A stretch of DNA of 64,000 nt. Source: Amycolatopsis jejuensis (GTDB lineage Bacteria > Actinomycetota > Actinomycetes > Mycobacteriales > Pseudonocardiaceae). Where the stretch lies: positions 266,583-330,582 of the forward strand of contig NZ_JNYZ01000007.1 of the NCBI RefSeq assembly GCF_000717335.1. The letters are read 5' to 3'. This document shows, piece after piece, positions 61,594 to 64,000 of this stretch (its first letter is position 1; each line of letters opens with the position of its first letter). Made by a program: the position numbers and the translations under genes. Below the pieces are notes generated by a model. The model was given only the letters and a program-made list of their open reading frames with translations, did no database searches and had not been told where the DNA came from.

Positions 61594-64000
61594 TTACGAC
61601 GTCACGGTGATCCCCCGGATCGTTTTCACCTCGCCGAGGAGCGCCGGGGTCACCGTGACCGAGTAGCCGTCGAGCGCGTAGCGACGGTCGCCGACGTGCA
61701 GGTGCACCGGCGTGTTTCCCTGGTGCGCCTGCAGGGTTTGCTTGAGTTCGAGCACGACGGGCAGCGTCACCTTCTCCGCTCGGGTGTGCAGGACAAACGG
61801 CGTTTCGCCGAGTTCGGTGAGGTCAAGCGAGACGAGCCCGGCGCCGAAGATCGCCATCTTGTCCTCCCGCCAGTTCACCCGTCCTTTCACCAGAACTGCG
61901 TTGTCCTCCACGAGATCCGCCGCGCACAGGGCGTAAGATTTGGGGAAGAACAACACTTCCAAGGACGCGTCCAAGTCCTCGACGGTGCAGATCGCCCACG
62001 GTTCGCCCTTCTTGTTGATCCTTCGCTCCACTGCCGTGATCAATCCGGAAACGACGAGTTCACCTTCCTTCGGTGGATTGTCCATGATCGCGGCGATCGG
62101 TTTCGGCGCGTGCTTGCGGAGTACGCCCTCGGCGCCGTCGAGTGGATGACCGGAAACGTAGAGGCCGAGCATGTCCCGTTCATGAGCCAGCAGCTGTTTG
62201 CGCGGCCATTCCTCTTCGCTGAATTTCACGTGCGCCAACGGTGCGGCCGCGGGTTCCTTTTCACCGGTGGTGAAGAGGTCGAACTGGCCCATGGCTTCCT
62301 GGCGTTTGAGCGGCACCACGGCCTCGACCGCGTCCTCGTGCACCTGGATCATCGACAGCCGCGTGTGCCCCATCGAATCGAACGCGCCCGCCTTGATCAG
62401 CGACATGTACTCCGCGGTGTAATTCGCCTTGAGGTACGCGGTCCAGTACCCGACCAGCGCGTATCCCGCGGCGTGCGACTTGTTGAACGCATAGCCCGCG
62501 AACGGCAGAATGGTGTCCCACAAGGCTTGTACAGCTTCCCCGGAAAACCCGCTGGCGAGCATTCCTTCGTGGAAACCTTCGAACTCCTTTTCCAGGACCT
62601 CTTTCTTCTTCTTGCCCATCGCGCGGCGGAGCGTGTCCGCCCGTCCCATCGAATACTTCGCGACCTTCTGCGCGATCTGCATGATCTGCTCTTGGTACAC
62701 GATAAGGCCATAAGTTTCGGCCAGGATCTCCCGCAGCGGTTCTTCGAGCTGCGGATGGACCGGCTCGATGGCCTGCCGGTGGTTTTTCCGGTCGGCATAG
62801 TTGTTGTGGGTGTTCATGGCCATCGGACCGGGGCGGTAGAGCGCGTTCACGGCGACGATGTCCTCGAACCCGGTGGGACGCATGCGGCGTAACAGATCCC
62901 GCATCGCGCCACCGTCCAATTGGAACACGCCGAGGCTGTCTCCCCTGGCCAGCAAGGCGAAGGTGGGGTCGTCGTCAGTGGTGAGCCGGTCGAGGTCGAC
63001 GTCTTCGCCACGGTTGGCGCGGATGTTGTCGATCGCGTCGCCGATCACCGTCAGGTTGCGCAGGCCGAGGAAGTCCATCTTGAGCAGGCCGATGGCCTCG
63101 CACGACGGGTAGTCCCATCCGGTGATGACCGACCCGTCGTCGCGCTGCCACAACGGAATCATGTCCACCAGCGGTTCACTGGACATGATCACGGCGCACG
63201 CGTGGACCCCGGCGTTGCGGATCAGGCCTTCCAGGCCGCGGGCGGTGTCGAAGATCGTCTTGCACTCGTCGTCGGTCTCGACCAGCGCGCGGACCTCGGC
63301 GGCCTCCCCGTACCGCTCATGCTGCCGGTCGACGATGCCCGACAGCGGAATGTCCTTGGCCGCCACCGGAGGTGGCAGCGCTTTGGAGATCCGGTCGGCG
63401 ATGGCGTACCCGGGCTGTCCGAAGTGGACCCGGGCGGAGTCCTTGATGGCCGCTTTCGTTTTGATCGTCCCGAAAGTGATGACCTGCGCGATCCGGTCCG
63501 AACCGTACTTCCCGGTGGCGTACCGGATCATCTCCCCGCGGCGGCGGTCGTCGAAGTCCATGTCGATGTCGGGCATGGACACGCGCTCGGGGTTCAGGAA
63601 CCGTTCGAACAGCAGGCCGTGCTGGAGCGGGTCGAGGTTGGTGATCCGGAGCGCGTACGCCACCAGCGACCCGGCCGCGGAACCCCGGCCGGGCCCGACC
63701 CGGATCCCGGCTTCGCGGGCGTACGCCATGAGGTCCGCGGTGATCAGGAAGTACCCGGGAAACCCCTTGCCGGTGATCACTTCGAGCTCGTATTCGGCCC
63801 GTTCCCGATACTCGGCGGGTACCCCGTCCGGCAGGCGGTGTTCGAGACCGGCCAGCACCTCGTGGTGGAGCCAGGAGGCTTCGTCGTGGCCCTCGGGGAC
63901 ATCGAAGACCGGCATCCGGTCCTTGTGCGTGTACACCTCCTCATACGACTCGACCCGCTCGGCGATCCACAACGTGCTGTCCGCCGCCCCCGGCACCTCC
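61594..64000 (-). CDS. dnaE: DNA polymerase III alpha subunit, 5' part outside the window; internal deletion
   Basis: The frame is open from the window edge to TAA at 61594-61596 (800 residues visible). It matches mycobacterial DnaE1 closely: [16 protein letters not shown], catalytic [65 protein letters not shown], the clamp-binding EAMGQFDLF, an OB domain and a C-terminal domain. But KANYTAEYM is joined directly to [13 protein letters not shown] (near 62403), where DnaE proteins normally have about 95 more residues (the end of the fingers and the HhH region). The frame is intact. It may be a second, divergent DnaE copy; its downstream neighbour is the carboxylase, not the usual dnaE1 context. 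Confidence 0.88.
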   Translation of the reverse strand, partial: EVPGAADSTLWIAERVESYEEVYTHKDRMPVFDVPEGHDEASWLHHEVLAGLEHRLPDGVPAEYRERAEYELEVITGKGFPGYFLITADLMAYAREAGIRVGPGRGSAAGSLVAYALRITNLDPLQHGLLFERFLNPERVSMPDIDMDFDDRRRGEMIRYATGKYGSDRIAQVITFGTIKTKAAIKDSARVHFGQPGYAIADRISKALPPPVAAKDIPLSGIVDRQHERYGEAAEVRALVETDDECKTIFDTARGLEGLIRNAGVHACAVIMSSEPLVDMIPLWQRDDGSVITGWDYPSCEAIGLLKMDFLGLRNLTVIGDAIDNIRANRGEDVDLDRLTTDDDPTFALLARGDSLGVFQLDGGAMRDLLRRMRPTGFEDIVAVNALYRPGPMAMNTHNNYADRKNHRQAIEPVHPQLEEPLREILAETYGLIVYQEQIMQIAQKVAKYSMGRADTLRRAMGKKKKEVLEKEFEGFHEGMLASGFSGEAVQALWDTILPFAGYAFNKSHAAGYALVGYWTAYLKANYTAEYMSLIKAGAFDSMGHTRLSMIQVHEDAVEAVVPLKRQEAMGQFDLFTTGEKEPAAAPLAHVKFSEEEWPRKQLLAHERDMLGLYVSGHPLDGAEGVLRKHAPKPIAAIMDNPPKEGELVVSGLITAVERRINKKGEPWAICTVEDLDASLEVLFFPKSYALCAADLVEDNAVLVKGRVNWREDKMAIFGAGLVSLDLTELGETPFVLHTRAEKVTLPVVLELKQTLQAHQGNTPVHLHVGDRRYALDGYSVTVTPALLGEVKTIRGITVTS

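Overview
The window is high-GC actinobacterial chromosome. GTG starts, 4-base ATGA/GTGA gene overlaps, an afsQ1-afsQ2-lipoprotein operon, an actinobacterial GlgM/GlgC pair, a CtpE-type P-ATPase, an SsgA-like protein, a mycothiol-dependent-enzyme relative and a single-chain acyl-CoA carboxylase all point to a filamentous actinomycete. A member of the Pseudonocardiaceae such as Amycolatopsis fits best, but that is inference from gene content. No plasmid, phage, transposase, CRISPR, rRNA or tRNA was seen.

Layout. 0-5.7 kb: truncated 3-hydroxyacyl-CoA dehydrogenase start divergent from a TetR regulator with a candidate operator between them; two membrane proteins; a VanY-like D,D-carboxypeptidase divergent from the AfsQ1/AfsQ2/lipoprotein two-component operon. 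5.7-11.7 kb: MFS exporter divergent from a TetR regulator; a minus-strand run of GntR regulator (with a hexapeptide-repeat tail), TSUP permease, GNAT, sugar isomerase and a frameshifted Gfo/Idh/MocA oxidoreductase. 12-22 kb: LLM oxidoreductase, secreted SGNH hydrolase, GT1 glycosyltransferase ending in a palindromic element, GlgC, GlgM, a PrmC paralogue, an HsaA-like flavoenzyme, a universal stress protein and an SRPBCC-acyl-CoA ligase fusion. 22-31 kb: a 1377-residue TPR membrane protein, LysG/LysE, a class A PBP and an 0.8-kb repeat-rich intergenic region. 31-40.8 kb: aryl-CoA ligase, HATPase/STAS pair, and a tightly packed flavin monooxygenase-CtpE-acetamidase-glutamate-synthase-like operon, with a thioredoxin-fold protein divergent from it. 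41-44.7 kb: metH under an S-adenosylhomocysteine riboswitch. 44.7-49.8 kb: GT4-flippase-like-esterase-(broken) mycothiol-dependent enzyme operon, decayed STAS and aldo/keto reductase remnants, and an SsgA-like gene. 50-55.8 kb: ABC sugar importer with a sugar isomerase behind a clear sigma-70-type promoter and LacI-type operator. 56-64 kb: multidomain acyl-CoA carboxylase, and a DNA polymerase III alpha gene running off the window.

The most notable observations are: (1) the SAH riboswitch with a visible mutually exclusive pairing that would free the metH ribosome binding site; (2) a DnaE that appears to lack about 95 residues in frame, around the end of the fingers and the HhH region, while keeping the PDxD and clamp-binding motifs; (3) a family of near-palindromic elements beginning GTGAAGGGAACC, one of which supplies the C-terminal codons of a glycosyltransferase, all lying in the same orientation relative to local GT/AC strand-composition islands; (4) several short tandem-repeat expansions (18 bp, 27 bp, 204 bp) inside or between genes. 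Two genes carry single frameshifts, which could be real or sequencing errors.
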